Below are positions 17,975-26,389 of a stretch of DNA of 64,000 bases, one piece after another. The DNA lies in NCBI RefSeq assembly GCF_028283685.1, contig NZ_JAPWKF010000004.1, positions 62,001 through 126,000 of the forward strand, read 5' to 3'. Each line of letters begins with the position of its first letter. Position 1 is the stretch's first letter. Below the pieces are notes generated by a model that did not search any database, was not told the DNA's origin, and saw only the letters and a list, made by a program, of their open reading frames with translations. This DNA comes from Edaphobacter sp. GTDB lineage: Bacteria; Acidobacteriota; Terriglobia; Terriglobales; Acidobacteriaceae. Position numbers and translations under genes: made by a program.

Positions 17975-18022
17975 GAAAAGGCCGGAGCCGCACCCTAAGT
18001 GGTGCAAGGGGCACGGCTCCGG
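17975..18022 (-). terminator. Rho-independent terminator of the Spy-like gene
   Basis: CCGGAGCCG at 17982-17990 pairs with CGGCTCCGG at 18014-18022, with an inner GCACC/GGTGC stem. Read on the minus strand the stem is followed directly by CCTTTTCT. It lies just past the stop of the minus-strand Spy-like gene and ahead of the murA start. Confidence 0.85.
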
Positions 18023-18039
18023 GGCGAAAGGAGTGGATT

Positions 18040-18507
18040 TTAGCTGGCCGACGGAGAATTTGACGCATCCGGAGCCTGCTGTTGCTGTCCCTGGTGACGT
18101 CCGCGCTGGCCCTGGTGCATCGATTTGAGCTGCTGCATCTGGTCGGGCGTCAGGACGGTTGCCAGCTGCGTCTGGGTGTCCTGGTGGATCGCCTTCATCT
18201 GAGCGCGGCGCTGATCCTGCGTCAGGCTGGTATCGGCGTGCAGGGCCTGCATCTTCTGCTGGCTGTCGCTGAGGATAGGCTCGAGCTTTGCCGTCTGGTC
18301 TGCATTAAGGCCGAGCTTTTTGCTCATACGCTCGGCAGCCTTATGAGCGTCGAATTTGTGGTGACGGCCGTGCGGGCCCGCGGGCTGCTGCTGCGGGGCG
18401 GCGTTGTTCTGAGGATCCGCCGGAGCCGGCGTGGACTGTTGTGCAAATGCGGCAGTTGCAGCCAGAGTAAGGGCGAGTGTCGAATGAATCAGGATACGTT
18501 TCATCAT
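18040..18507 (-). CDS. Spy/CpxP-like periplasmic protein (LTxxQ motif)
   Basis: A 155-residue exported helical protein. Signal peptide 1-22 (ATAAFAQQ), then a low-complexity linker rich in Pro, Gln and Asn, then a histidine-containing segment GPHGRHHKFDAHKAAERM. The helical core has three LTxxQ-type motifs (LNADQ, LTQDQ, LTPDQ), the mark of the Spy/CpxP periplasmic chaperone and metal-sensor superfamily. The C-terminal tail is again Gln-rich. Spy relatives bind unfolded proteins in the periplasm; the histidines could bind metal. GGAG stands about 9 nt before the ATG. A terminator follows on the same strand, so the gene is probably transcribed alone. Confidence 0.82.
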   Translation of the reverse strand: MMKRILIHSTLALTLAATAAFAQQSTPAPADPQNNAAPQQQPAGPHGRHHKFDAHKAAERMSKKLGLNADQTAKLEPILSDSQQKMQALHADTSLTQDQRRAQMKAIHQDTQTQLATVLTPDQMQQLKSMHQGQRGRHQGQQQQAPDASNSPSAS

Positions 18508-18623
18508 GAGTCTTGCTCCTTGCGGCGACGCTTTTCGTCACCGAATGCTTCTTCTGCTGGAGTAAACACAGGCCGCATGGAATGTTGTGGTGATTTTGCT
18601 GCGTCTTTTCGCGAAGCTCGACG

Positions 18624-19376
18624 TTAACGAAAGCGCAGATAGCCCCACTTCTCGGGAACGTGCATATTCACAATGCCTTGGGGAGACCATACCCAGTTGT
18701 CCTCCCGTTTCTGACCGATTTTCCACTCGACGCGGCTGAAGTTCAGGCGCCATTCCGTCCCAGGCTTAGGCTTTTCGACCGGGAGCCGTGAGGCGAACGC
18801 CGTCCAGGGGATTGCGATCTCGACGCTCCATCCCTTGTCTTTATCGCTGGGATCGTTCATGGTGCCTTTCAGAGAGACCGCGGTCTTCAGTCCGGGGATG
18901 TCCCAGGAGTTATCGGCTTTGCCCCCTTCGAGATAAGGCTTATTCAGAAACAGGTCCCATGAGGTGTTCAGCGCATTGATCTCGAACTCGTAGTAACCCG
19001 GCGTGCCTGTGGGGGGCTTGATGAAGAGCTCAAAGTCGTTGTCGTGGAAGATGACCGAATCATGCTCGGTCAGCTTTGCCTTGATCTCCGGCTCCTCCAG
19101 CTCCGCGCCGATGTAGAGATATTCGTCGTCCCAGAGAACCTTGGCGCGAGTGCGGAAGCGTGGCTTCGGTTTGGCATCGCCTTCGATATCGACGAAGTCA
19201 TCGGTCCACGCCGCCTTCTTCCACGCTCCTTCGTCCAGCTTGCCGTCGATGGATAGAGGCTTGCTGGCACGGTAGCAGTCGTAACTCTTCGGGGAGGCGC
19301 TTTGCGCAGAGAGCAGGGACGCCAACAAAAGCGTCGTTGCCGTCAGGGATTGAAGGGCAATCGTCGAAATTTTCAT
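18624..19376 (-). CDS. Secreted CBM9-like carbohydrate-binding protein
   Basis: A 250-residue exported protein consisting of one family 9 carbohydrate-binding-like module. Signal peptide 1-25 (SLLSAQS). The module shows ISIDGKLDEGAWKKA-type opening (LSIDGKLDEGAWKKAAWTDD), AKVLWDDEYLYIGAELEEP, the HDNDFELFIKP metal/substrate strand, YYEFEINALNTSWDLFL and a GWSVEIAIPW segment, all in the order expected. No catalytic domain is attached, so it is probably a periplasmic or surface binding protein for sugars. Neighbours on the same strand are more than 100 nt away, and the amidase on its other side is divergent. Confidence 0.88.
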   Translation of the reverse strand: MKISTIALQSLTATTLLLASLLSAQSASPKSYDCYRASKPLSIDGKLDEGAWKKAAWTDDFVDIEGDAKPKPRFRTRAKVLWDDEYLYIGAELEEPEIKAKLTEHDSVIFHDNDFELFIKPPTGTPGYYEFEINALNTSWDLFLNKPYLEGGKADNSWDIPGLKTAVSLKGTMNDPSDKDKGWSVEIAIPWTAFASRLPVEKPKPGTEWRLNFSRVEWKIGQKREDNWVWSPQGIVNMHVPEKWGYLRFR

Positions 19377-19489
19377 GAGGGTTTAGTTATCATACTGCTC
19401 CTTACTCTGCTTCTTACTGCAAGACATCGATCGAGAGACGAAAGAACATTTTCGCTGATGGGCGCGGGGCAGCATGTAGAGTTTGAATC

Positions 19490-20878
19490 ATGGAAGCAAC
19501 AGTCTCTCCAGCCCATGCGTTGCAGTCGTACCGCGAGGCCCTGGATGATGGTCGTCTAAGCAGCAGGAAGTTGATCGACCAGTGTCTTAAGGCGGCGTCC
19601 GATCCCCGGGGCGAAGGCGCGCGTGTCTTTACAAAGATCTATACGTCGATGGCGCGAGACGCAGCCGAGGCCGCCGACTACCTGCCTGTCACCGATAAGC
19701 TCCCTCTGCGCGGCCTGCCGATCTCGATCAAGGATCTCTTTGATGTTCGCGGTGAGACGACACGCGCAGGGTCCGTTGTGCTCGATGATGCTGCACCCGC
19801 AATGCAGGACGCGGAGGTTGTCACGCGCTTGAAGGATGCCGGAGCAGTTCTGGTTGGGCGAACGAACATGACGGAGTTTGCCTTCTCAGGCCTTGGGCTT
19901 AATCCTCACTACGGCACGCCGCGCTCTCCCTATGCACGAAGCGAGGGGCGCATCCCCGGAGGCTCTTCATCGGGTGCTGCTGTTTCGGTCAGTGACGGTA
20001 TGGCGGTGGCGGCGATTGGTTCCGATACTGGTGGATCCATTCGCATTCCGGCGGCGCTGTGTGGCTTGACCGGCTTCAAGCCGACGGCACGCCGCGTGTC
20101 TACTGCAGGAGTGCTTCCGCTCTCTACAACGCTCGACTCCATTGGCCCGATCGCACCGACGGTCAGCTGCTGTGCCATGGTCGACCAGGTTCTCTCCGGC
20201 GATCGCTATGTGCTAACGGAGCTTCCTCTTGCTGGTTTGCGCTTCGGAATTCTGCAAGGTTATGTACTGGACGGAATGGAGCCTTACGTCGCATCGTGTT
20301 TCCAGGCGGCGCTTACCATGTTGTCGGAGGCGGGGGCTACTCTTACGGAGGTGCGGCTCGCCTCGCTGGCGGATATTCCGGTGTTGAACCGCAACGGAGG
20401 ATTCTCCGGCTATGAGGCCTACCGGTGGCATCGCATACTCCTTGAGCGGGCTGCCGACCGTTACGATCCTCGTGTGTCGACCCGGATTCTGCGTGGGAAA
20501 GAGATCTCTGATGCTGACTACGCGACGCTTGCCAGGGAGCGCGTAAGAATTATCACTGAAGCGGAAGAGGCGTTCGCCGATGTCGACGCGTGGCTGATGC
20601 CGACGGTGCCACGCGTGGCTCCGCGCATCGCCGATCTGGAGACGAGTGATGAGGCTTACTTCGATGCGAACGCCGCGATGCTGCGCAATCCTTCGCTGAT
20701 TAACTTCCTCGATGGTTGTTCCATATCGGTGCCGTGCCACATGCCGGGTGATGCACCTGTTGGCCTGATGCTCTCCGCTCGAGGCGGAGGTGACGCGCAT
20801 CTTCTCTCGGTTGCACTGAGCGTGGAGAAGGAACTGCGCGATCGTGGCTGTGCGATCGCTGGTCAGCGGGCGCTTTGA
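19490..20878 (+). CDS. Amidase (amidase-signature family)
   Basis: A 462-residue cytoplasmic amidohydrolase with the Ser-cisSer-Lys triad. K81 is in PISIKDLFDV; the glycine/serine loop IPGGSSSGAAVS holds the cis-serine (about S160); the nucleophile S183 is in SDTGGSIRIPAA. The C-terminal part is shorter and more divergent than in GatA. Since no gatB or gatC is nearby, it is more likely a catabolic amidase than a tRNA amidotransferase subunit. The substrate cannot be told. The ribosome site is weak. Its 3' end is convergent with the DUF779 gene, whose frameshifted reading frame runs into the last 16 nt of this gene. Confidence 0.9.
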   Translation: MEATVSPAHALQSYREALDDGRLSSRKLIDQCLKAASDPRGEGARVFTKIYTSMARDAAEAADYLPVTDKLPLRGLPISIKDLFDVRGETTRAGSVVLDDAAPAMQDAEVVTRLKDAGAVLVGRTNMTEFAFSGLGLNPHYGTPRSPYARSEGRIPGGSSSGAAVSVSDGMAVAAIGSDTGGSIRIPAALCGLTGFKPTARRVSTAGVLPLSTTLDSIGPIAPTVSCCAMVDQVLSGDRYVLTELPLAGLRFGILQGYVLDGMEPYVASCFQAALTMLSEAGATLTEVRLASLADIPVLNRNGGFSGYEAYRWHRILLERAADRYDPRVSTRILRGKEISDADYATLARERVRIITEAEEAFADVDAWLMPTVPRVAPRIADLETSDEAYFDANAAMLRNPSLINFLDGCSISVPCHMPGDAPVGLMLSARGGGDAHLLSVALSVEKELRDRGCAIAGQRAL

Positions 20879-20894
20879 CGATGGTGTTGTAGTG

Positions 20895-21294
20895 TTAGCT
20901 GGAAATGCGTCCCGACTGGCGGAGCGCCTGAATCTCTTCGTCGGTAAAGACGCGTGATCGTGTAAGAAAGCGAATACCCTCCGGTCCTTCGAGGGAGAAC
21001 AATGCCTCCTCGACCGGGGACTACATCGAGAATAATCTGCGTGTGCTTCCAGTACTCAAACTGCGCGCGTCCGATGTAGAAAGGCGCGTCTCCTACCGTT
21101 CCCAACAGCACATCCTGGTCGCCGGTCATGAACTCGCCCAGCGGATAGCACATCGGGGAGCTGCCGTCGCAGCAGCCCCCTGACTGGTGGAACATGACGT
21201 CACCATGTTTTGCTCTGAGCTTGTCGATCAAGCTCAGAGCATCTTCGGTTGCGGTCACCTGCAGCGGTACTGACTGCACTTCGTTGCTTATCAC
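20895..21294 (-). pseudogene. DUF779 protein, disrupted by a one-base frameshift
   Basis: A DUF779-family gene (about 130 residues expected) that accompanies aldehyde dehydrogenases. The N-terminal 107 or so codons, from GTG 21294, give a typical protein: HQSGGCCDGSSPMCYP with the cysteine cluster, then QFEYWKHTQIILDVVPGRGG. At about 21001 the frame slips. In the next frame the family's C-terminus continues perfectly as FSLEGPEGIRFLTRSRVF, TDEEIQALRQSGRISS and TAA (20895-20897). Removing one T from the minus-strand ATTG would restore GGMFSLEG, the usual family sequence. Without correction the frame runs on to 20863, giving a 143-residue protein with an unrelated tail. This is either a recent mutation, a sequencing error or a frameshift site. 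It lies 21 nt after the aldehyde dehydrogenase. Confidence 0.85.
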
Positions 21295-21315
21295 GGGCGA
21301 AACCCTTCCGGTGAT

Positions 21316-22851
21316 CTAGAAAAATCCCAGTGGCTTGGTGCTGTAGCTGATCAGCTGGTTCTTCGTCTGCTGATAGTGGTCCAGCATCATCTTGTGATTT
21401 TCGCGTCCGATGCCTGACTGCTTATAGCCGCCGAAGGCTGCGTGCGCGGGGTACATGTGGTAGCAGTTCGTCCATACGCGGCCGGCCTGGATCTCGCGCC
21501 CAAAGCGGTAGGCGCGGTTCAGGTCGCGCGTCCATACGCCGGCGCCGAGACCGTAGAGCGTATCGTTGGCGATGGCGAGCGCCTCGTCGTCATCCTTGAA
21601 GGTGGTCACCGAGAGCACTGGTCCGAAGATCTCCTCCTGGAAGATGCGCATCTTGTTGTTGCCCTTGAAGACGGTGGGCTCGATGTAGAAGCCGCCTGCG
21701 AGATCGCCGTCAAGCTTTGATGCCTGTCCGCCGATCAGAACCTCCGCACCCTCCTGCCTGCCAATGTCGAGGTACGAGAGAATCTTGTGCTGCTGCTCTT
21801 CGGAGGCCTGAGCGCCGATCATCGTCTCCTTGTCCAGCGGATTGCCGCGCTTGATCGCCTTGATGCGAGCCAGCGCCCTCTCCATAAACTGATCGTAGAT
21901 GGACTCATGAATGAGAGCGCGCGAGGGACAGGTGCAGACCTCGCCTTGGTTGAAGGCGAAGAGCACCATGCCCTCAATAGCCTTGTCGACATAAGAATCG
22001 TCTTCACGCAGAACGTCGGAGAAGAAGATGTTTGGCGATTTGCCACCAAGCTCCAGCGTTACTGGAATCAGTGTCTGCGAGGCGTACTGCATGATCAGGC
22101 GTCCCGTGGTGGTCTCGCCCGTGAATGCAATCTTGTTGATGCGCGGATTGGATGCCAGTGGTTTACCGGCTTCAACACCAAAGCCGTTGACGACGTTCAG
22201 TACGCCCGGAGGCAGAAGATCACCGATGATCTCGAGCAGAACAAGGATGGACGCAGGCGTTTGTTCGGCAGGCTTGAGCACGACGCAGTTTCCCGCAGCC
22301 AGCGCAGGAGCGAGCTTCCATGTCGCCATTAATAGAGGGAAGTTCCATGGAATGATCTGCCCGACGACACCGAGCGGCTCGTGATAGTGATAGGCGATGG
22401 TGTCGCCGTCGATCTCGGAGATGCCGCCTTCCTGCGCGCGGATGGCTCCTGCGAAGTAGCGGAAGTGATCCGCGCAGAGAGGAATATCCGCGGCCATCGT
22501 CTCGCGGATCGGCTTACCGTTGTCCCAGGTTTCCGCTGTTGCAAGCAGCTCAAGATTATCGTCGATACGCTGTGCGATCTTTTCGAGGACGCGGGCGCGT
22601 TCTGTTGTGGAGGTCTTGCCCCATGCCGTCTTGGCCTTGTGTGCGGCGTCGAGCGCACGTTCGATGTCGGCTGCGTTGGATCGCGGTATTTCGCAGAATG
22701 CCTTGCCTGTGATCGGCGTGACATTGTCGAAGTATTGTCCGGAAAGAGGATCGACCCATTCGCCGCCGATGAAATTTCCGTAACGCTTGCGGAACGGGAC
22801 CGCGTAGCCGTACTGTCCGGGTTCAATATGCGGAGTCGTTGCAGTTGCCAT
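21316..22851 (-). CDS. NAD(P)-dependent aldehyde dehydrogenase (ExaC/AldB-like)
   Basis: A 511-residue cytoplasmic aldehyde dehydrogenase. The conserved residues are all present: N170 in [11 protein letters not shown]193 in [10 protein letters not shown], the [10 protein letters not shown] coenzyme loop, E267 in LELGGKSPN, and the catalytic cysteine C306 in [22 protein letters not shown] and the C-terminal [17 protein letters not shown] are normal. The pattern GEVCTCPSR and the adjacent DUF779 gene match the acetaldehyde dehydrogenase group (ExaC/AldB type) used in alcohol oxidation, but substrate range in this family is broad. It is transcribed with the downstream DUF779 gene (21 nt gap). 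Confidence 0.93.
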   Translation of the reverse strand: MATATTPHIEPGQYGYAVPFRKRYGNFIGGEWVDPLSGQYFDNVTPITGKAFCEIPRSNAADIERALDAAHKAKTAWGKTSTTERARVLEKIAQRIDDNLELLATAETWDNGKPIRETMAADIPLCADHFRYFAGAIRAQEGGISEIDGDTIAYHYHEPLGVVGQIIPWNFPLLMATWKLAPALAAGNCVVLKPAEQTPASILVLLEIIGDLLPPGVLNVVNGFGVEAGKPLASNPRINKIAFTGETTTGRLIMQYASQTLIPVTLELGGKSPNIFFSDVLREDDSYVDKAIEGMVLFAFNQGEVCTCPSRALIHESIYDQFMERALARIKAIKRGNPLDKETMIGAQASEEQQHKILSYLDIGRQEGAEVLIGGQASKLDGDLAGGFYIEPTVFKGNNKMRIFQEEIFGPVLSVTTFKDDDEALAIANDTLYGLGAGVWTRDLNRAYRFGREIQAGRVWTNCYHMYPAHAAFGGYKQSGIGRENHKMMLDHYQQTKNQLISYSTKPLGFF

Positions 22852-23306
22852 AATCCTGATTCACCTTTCCAGCGCTCTCAGCGCTGCCGCGCGGCCAGAC
22901 GACGAATGAATTGCCGTTCAGGCGGCAGCGAAAAACGGTACATGATTGGTTGGGGATTCGGCAAGACGGACATGTGCGTGCGAAAGAAGTGGAGCGTTTG
23001 CAATAGATAGTTTCGAGCGCTCAAGGCGAGCAGCGGGGCTTCCAGGAAGCTTCCGGCGTCCTCGAGATGAAGCTGGGTGGCTGGATAGGCGCCGGGTCGG
23101 GCTCTTCGCGCAAAGTCTGTCCGTCACGGGAGAGTACGGCTACGTCGATTGGTTCCGGATGAAGTAAGCAGACCAGAACAATTGCGACAGAACGGATCTT
23201 GCGGGAGCAGAGGTCAATTGATTTTGCCAGTTTTACCGTGCCAGTTGACTTTGGAATGTATACCTATTTACTCTATGCCTGTCGCAAACGAGGCTAGGAC
23301 GTTCTC
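22852..23306. other. Intergenic region between divergent genes
   Basis: No gene that I can support. Short open frames here (for example 22946-23167) lack ribosome sites and family features. It must hold the minus-strand promoter of the aldehyde dehydrogenase and the plus-strand promoter of the padR gene. A TTGACT at about 23241 stands upstream of padR, but I do not see a convincing -10 partner. Confidence 0.5.
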
Positions 23307-23633
23307 ATGCAGAAATCACGCGATCTCTTTCCCGGGGCACTGGAGATGATGGTGCTTCGTTCGCTGCAACTCAGGCCGATGCATGGCTATGCCCTGGTCC
23401 AGCACATCCAGTACACCTCCGACGAGCTTTTGAATGTGGAAGAGGGTTCTCTCTACCCTGCGCTGCAGAGGATGCTGAAGGCAGGGTGGCTTCATGCCGA
23501 GTGGCAGACCTCTTCGACCAATCGACGAGTGCGGACGTACAGCATCACGGCGGATGGCCGAAAGCATCTGGTGGAAGAGACCTCGAAGTTCGAAGCGATG
23601 TTGAAGGGCATTCAGCTGGTTCTCGCCAAGTGA
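23307..23633 (+). CDS. PadR-family transcriptional regulator
   Basis: A 108-residue winged-helix regulator. It has the family opening FPGALEMMVLRSLQLRPMHGYALVQHI, then VEEGSLYPALQRMLKAGWLHAEW (recognition helix and wing) and RVRTYSITADGRKHLVEE. It is of the short PadR-s2 type with one C-terminal dimerisation helix. AGGA stands 8 nt before the ATG. The permease gene begins 11 nt after its stop codon, an arrangement seen very often in Acidobacteriota, where a PadR protein precedes an ADOP-type permease. It probably represses its own operon in response to a compound handled by that permease; this is inference from context. Confidence 0.93.
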   Translation: MQKSRDLFPGALEMMVLRSLQLRPMHGYALVQHIQYTSDELLNVEEGSLYPALQRMLKAGWLHAEWQTSSTNRRVRTYSITADGRKHLVEETSKFEAMLKGIQLVLAK

Positions 23634-23644
23634 GGGCATTGCGG

Positions 23645-26314
23645 ATGACGTGGTGGAGCAAACAGCGGTCGACAGCGGAGGAGCTTGCCGAGGAGATGGA
23701 GTGCCATCTTCTGGAGAAGGCAGAGGCGCTCGAAGCTGAGGGAATGTCTCCCGAGGAGGCATTGCGGGCAGCGCGTCGTTCCTTTGGCAATAGAGCCTTG
23801 CTGCAGGACCGGGCCGAAGAAGTTTGGACGAACCGTTTCAGCCAGCTGGCGACGAATTTTCGTTTTGCCATGCTGCAACTGAAGAGACAGCCGATCTTTC
23901 TAGTCGCGGCGATTCTGATTCTTAGTCTTGGGATCGGCGCCAATACGGCGATCTTTGCCGGTCTGAACCAGGCGGTCTTTCGGAAACTTCCGGTGCGTGA
24001 TCCGGACGGTCTTGTCTTTGTCTCGTTGAGTAGTCCTCAGTTTCAAGAGCACCCGATACCGCTGCCGTATCCGTTTCTCTCTGACCTTCAGTCGTGGCCG
24101 TCGGATCTCGAAGATCTTTCAGCATGGCACCATGACCTTGTCATGGTGCCGGATGAAAACAATCAGCAACGCAGTCTCAACGCCATGCTGGTGACAGGAA
24201 ATGCGCTCGGAATGCTGGGGGTTGAAGCTGCGGCGGGTCGCTTGCTGAAGCCGGAAGATACGAAACCGCATCTTGAAGTATGGCCTGTTGTGCTGAGCTA
24301 CAGCTTCTGGACGGAGAAGTACCATCGTTCTGCGGAGGCCATTGGACAACGCCTTGTCGTCTCCGGCCAGCCGGTACAGATTGTTGGAGTGACGCCGCAG
24401 GGTTTTGAGGGCATCACTCCGAATGTTGCGACGCAAATGTATCTGCCGATTACGTTTCTGTCAGCGCAGGGAGCCCTTGGCGGAGACAAGCCGCTGGATG
24501 ACCGTGACCTTTTTGTGACGACGACAGTCGCCCGACTTCGCTACGGCGTCACGATGCAGGAGGCCAACGCTCATTTGCAGGCGGTATCGGCGATTCCTTT
24601 GCAGCGAATGCTTCAGCCGTTTCTTACGCGAAGACCCTTCCTGAATGGCATGGGTTTGCAGCTATCCAGCGCGAGTCATGGAGTAGCGGTGCTTGGCGAT
24701 TACGGCCGCACGCTCACGCTGCTCCAGATACTGATGGCTGGTGTCCTGGCTTTTTGTTGCATCAATGTCGCCGGACTGCAGTTGGCAAGAAGGCTGGAGC
24801 GTGCCCACGAGTTCGCGGTTCGCGTCGCTCTAGGGGCGAATCGCGGTCACCTTATTCAGCAATGCCTGATGGAGGCAGTCATCATCGCTATTGGAGGAAC
24901 TCTGCTGGCGATTCCGATGACATTTGCGGTGACCCATCTGTTCTCCGATTTTCTGACAAAGCCTGGCGCAGGTGAGATCGTCACGGTTCATCCGGATTGG
25001 AGATTACTGGCCAGCGCGGGAATCTTTGCGCTGGTCGGTGCGGCGATCGTCGGTGCCGTGCCTGCTATCTTCGCAAAGAATGCGGACCCCGGCGCTGTTT
25101 TGAATGCCAAGTCGAGCATGAGGCGATCACCCGCGATCGCGAGCAGGATGCTGCTGGCAGCACAGATTGCCGTAACGTTTTTTCTTCTGGCTACGGCGAG
25201 TTTTTACTGGAGAGATCTGCACAGGATCTCGGAGCAGAATCTGGGCTACAACCCGAAGCATATTACGGAGATCTGCGCGCAGTTTCAGGAGATTCAGCGA
25301 TCTCCGGAAGAGATCATGGGGCTGTATCGGCAGATGCTGCATAGGCTCAACGCACAGGGCGAGATCGAATCGGCAACGGTTACCTGGATCACGCAGTTGA
25401 CGACGGTCGATCCGAAGATCAACGTGTCGCTGCCTGATAGCCGAACAATCAAAGACGTATCGTTCAATCAGATCGGGCCACGCTACTTTGCGACGCTGCA
25501 GACGAAGCTCCTTGCCGGGCGTGAGTTTACGGAGCAAGACCAGGATGAAGACCGGTGCATCGTCAATGAGCTTGCCGCGAAAAAGATCTTCAATACGAAT
25601 CCCGAACAAACGATCGCGCGTCGAGTGCGGGTTAGTTTTTTCAGCGAGATCAACACAACCTGTGAAGTGGTTGGCGTGGTTCAGTCGGCGAAGTATGCCG
25701 ATATCCATGAAACGCCATCGCCGATTCTCTTTCTTCCAATAACGACCAGGTCGATACGCCATGGTGGGTGGACCAACAACATGGTGTTTTTGGTGCGGGG
25801 AGAGCATGAGGAGGACATTGAAAAGGCTTACCTGGATGCCTTGTCCCAGGTTGCTCCTGAGACTGGATACCAGCGTTTTCTGCCGATGGAACGGCAGTTG
25901 AATGACGCGCTCGGAAAGGAGCGGCTCCTTTCGTATTCGACCGTATTCTTCGGAGGCGTGTCCCTGCTGCTGTGCAGTGCGGCGACCCTGAGTCTGCTGC
26001 TGATGCGAGTCCGGCAGAGCATCCCGGAGATTGCGATCCGTGTGGCATTGGGAGCGACGCCACTGCATGCAGCGGGCATTGTCTTTCGCGAGATGGCCCA
26101 GTTGGTCACTGCAGGTCTGGTGATGGGGGGAGTCTCTCTGGGAGTGGTCGCCTACCTGTCGACTCACTATCTGCAGTTTCAGCGGCCCGTTGCGATGAGC
26201 GACATTGTTGGTGCGATCTGCCTGTTGGTGGTGATGACGTTCAGTGCGGGAGGAATACCTGCGTTGCATGCAGCAACACTGCAGCCGATGCAGATTCTGT
26301 GTAGAGATTCATAG
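23645..26314 (+). CDS. ADOP-type orphan ABC permease (MacB/FtsX-like)
   Basis: An 889-residue membrane protein of the acidobacterial duplicated-orphan-permease type. A short N-terminal prefix domain (residues 1-65, TAEELAEEMECHLLEKAE and AEGMSPEEALRAARRSFGN) leads to TM1 (about 84-104). The MacB-type periplasmic domain follows (VAAILILSLGIGANTAIF entry, GVEAAAGRLLKPED), then a three-helix FtsX unit (GVLAFCCINVAGLQLARR, VRVALGANRGHL). A second MacB_PCD plus FtsX unit closes the protein (IAIRVALGATPLHAAGIVFREM). There is no ATPase domain, and no MacB-type ATPase gene is adjacent. The frame is open further upstream inside padR, but the ATG at 23645, with GAGGG 8 nt ahead and 11 nt after padR, is the natural start. 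Its role could be efflux or envelope stress; the true partner is unknown. Confidence 0.9.
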   Translation: MTWWSKQRSTAEELAEEMECHLLEKAEALEAEGMSPEEALRAARRSFGNRALLQDRAEEVWTNRFSQLATNFRFAMLQLKRQPIFLVAAILILSLGIGANTAIFAGLNQAVFRKLPVRDPDGLVFVSLSSPQFQEHPIPLPYPFLSDLQSWPSDLEDLSAWHHDLVMVPDENNQQRSLNAMLVTGNALGMLGVEAAAGRLLKPEDTKPHLEVWPVVLSYSFWTEKYHRSAEAIGQRLVVSGQPVQIVGVTPQGFEGITPNVATQMYLPITFLSAQGALGGDKPLDDRDLFVTTTVARLRYGVTMQEANAHLQAVSAIPLQRMLQPFLTRRPFLNGMGLQLSSASHGVAVLGDYGRTLTLLQILMAGVLAFCCINVAGLQLARRLERAHEFAVRVALGANRGHLIQQCLMEAVIIAIGGTLLAIPMTFAVTHLFSDFLTKPGAGEIVTVHPDWRLLASAGIFALVGAAIVGAVPAIFAKNADPGAVLNAKSSMRRSPAIASRMLLAAQIAVTFFLLATASFYWRDLHRISEQNLGYNPKHITEICAQFQEIQRSPEEIMGLYRQMLHRLNAQGEIESATVTWITQLTTVDPKINVSLPDSRTIKDVSFNQIGPRYFATLQTKLLAGREFTEQDQDEDRCIVNELAAKKIFNTNPEQTIARRVRVSFFSEINTTCEVVGVVQSAKYADIHETPSPILFLPITTRSIRHGGWTNNMVFLVRGEHEEDIEKAYLDALSQVAPETGYQRFLPMERQLNDALGKERLLSYSTVFFGGVSLLLCSAATLSLLLMRVRQSIPEIAIRVALGATPLHAAGIVFREMAQLVTAGLVMGGVSLGVVAYLSTHYLQFQRPVAMSDIVGAICLLVVMTFSAGGIPALHAATLQPMQILCRDS

Positions 26315-26389
26315 ATTCGTCTTACCGATGGAATGAAGTGCTCTTCGAGTGCTGTAGGGATCCGCTGTCTTAAAAGAGGGATTTTAACG

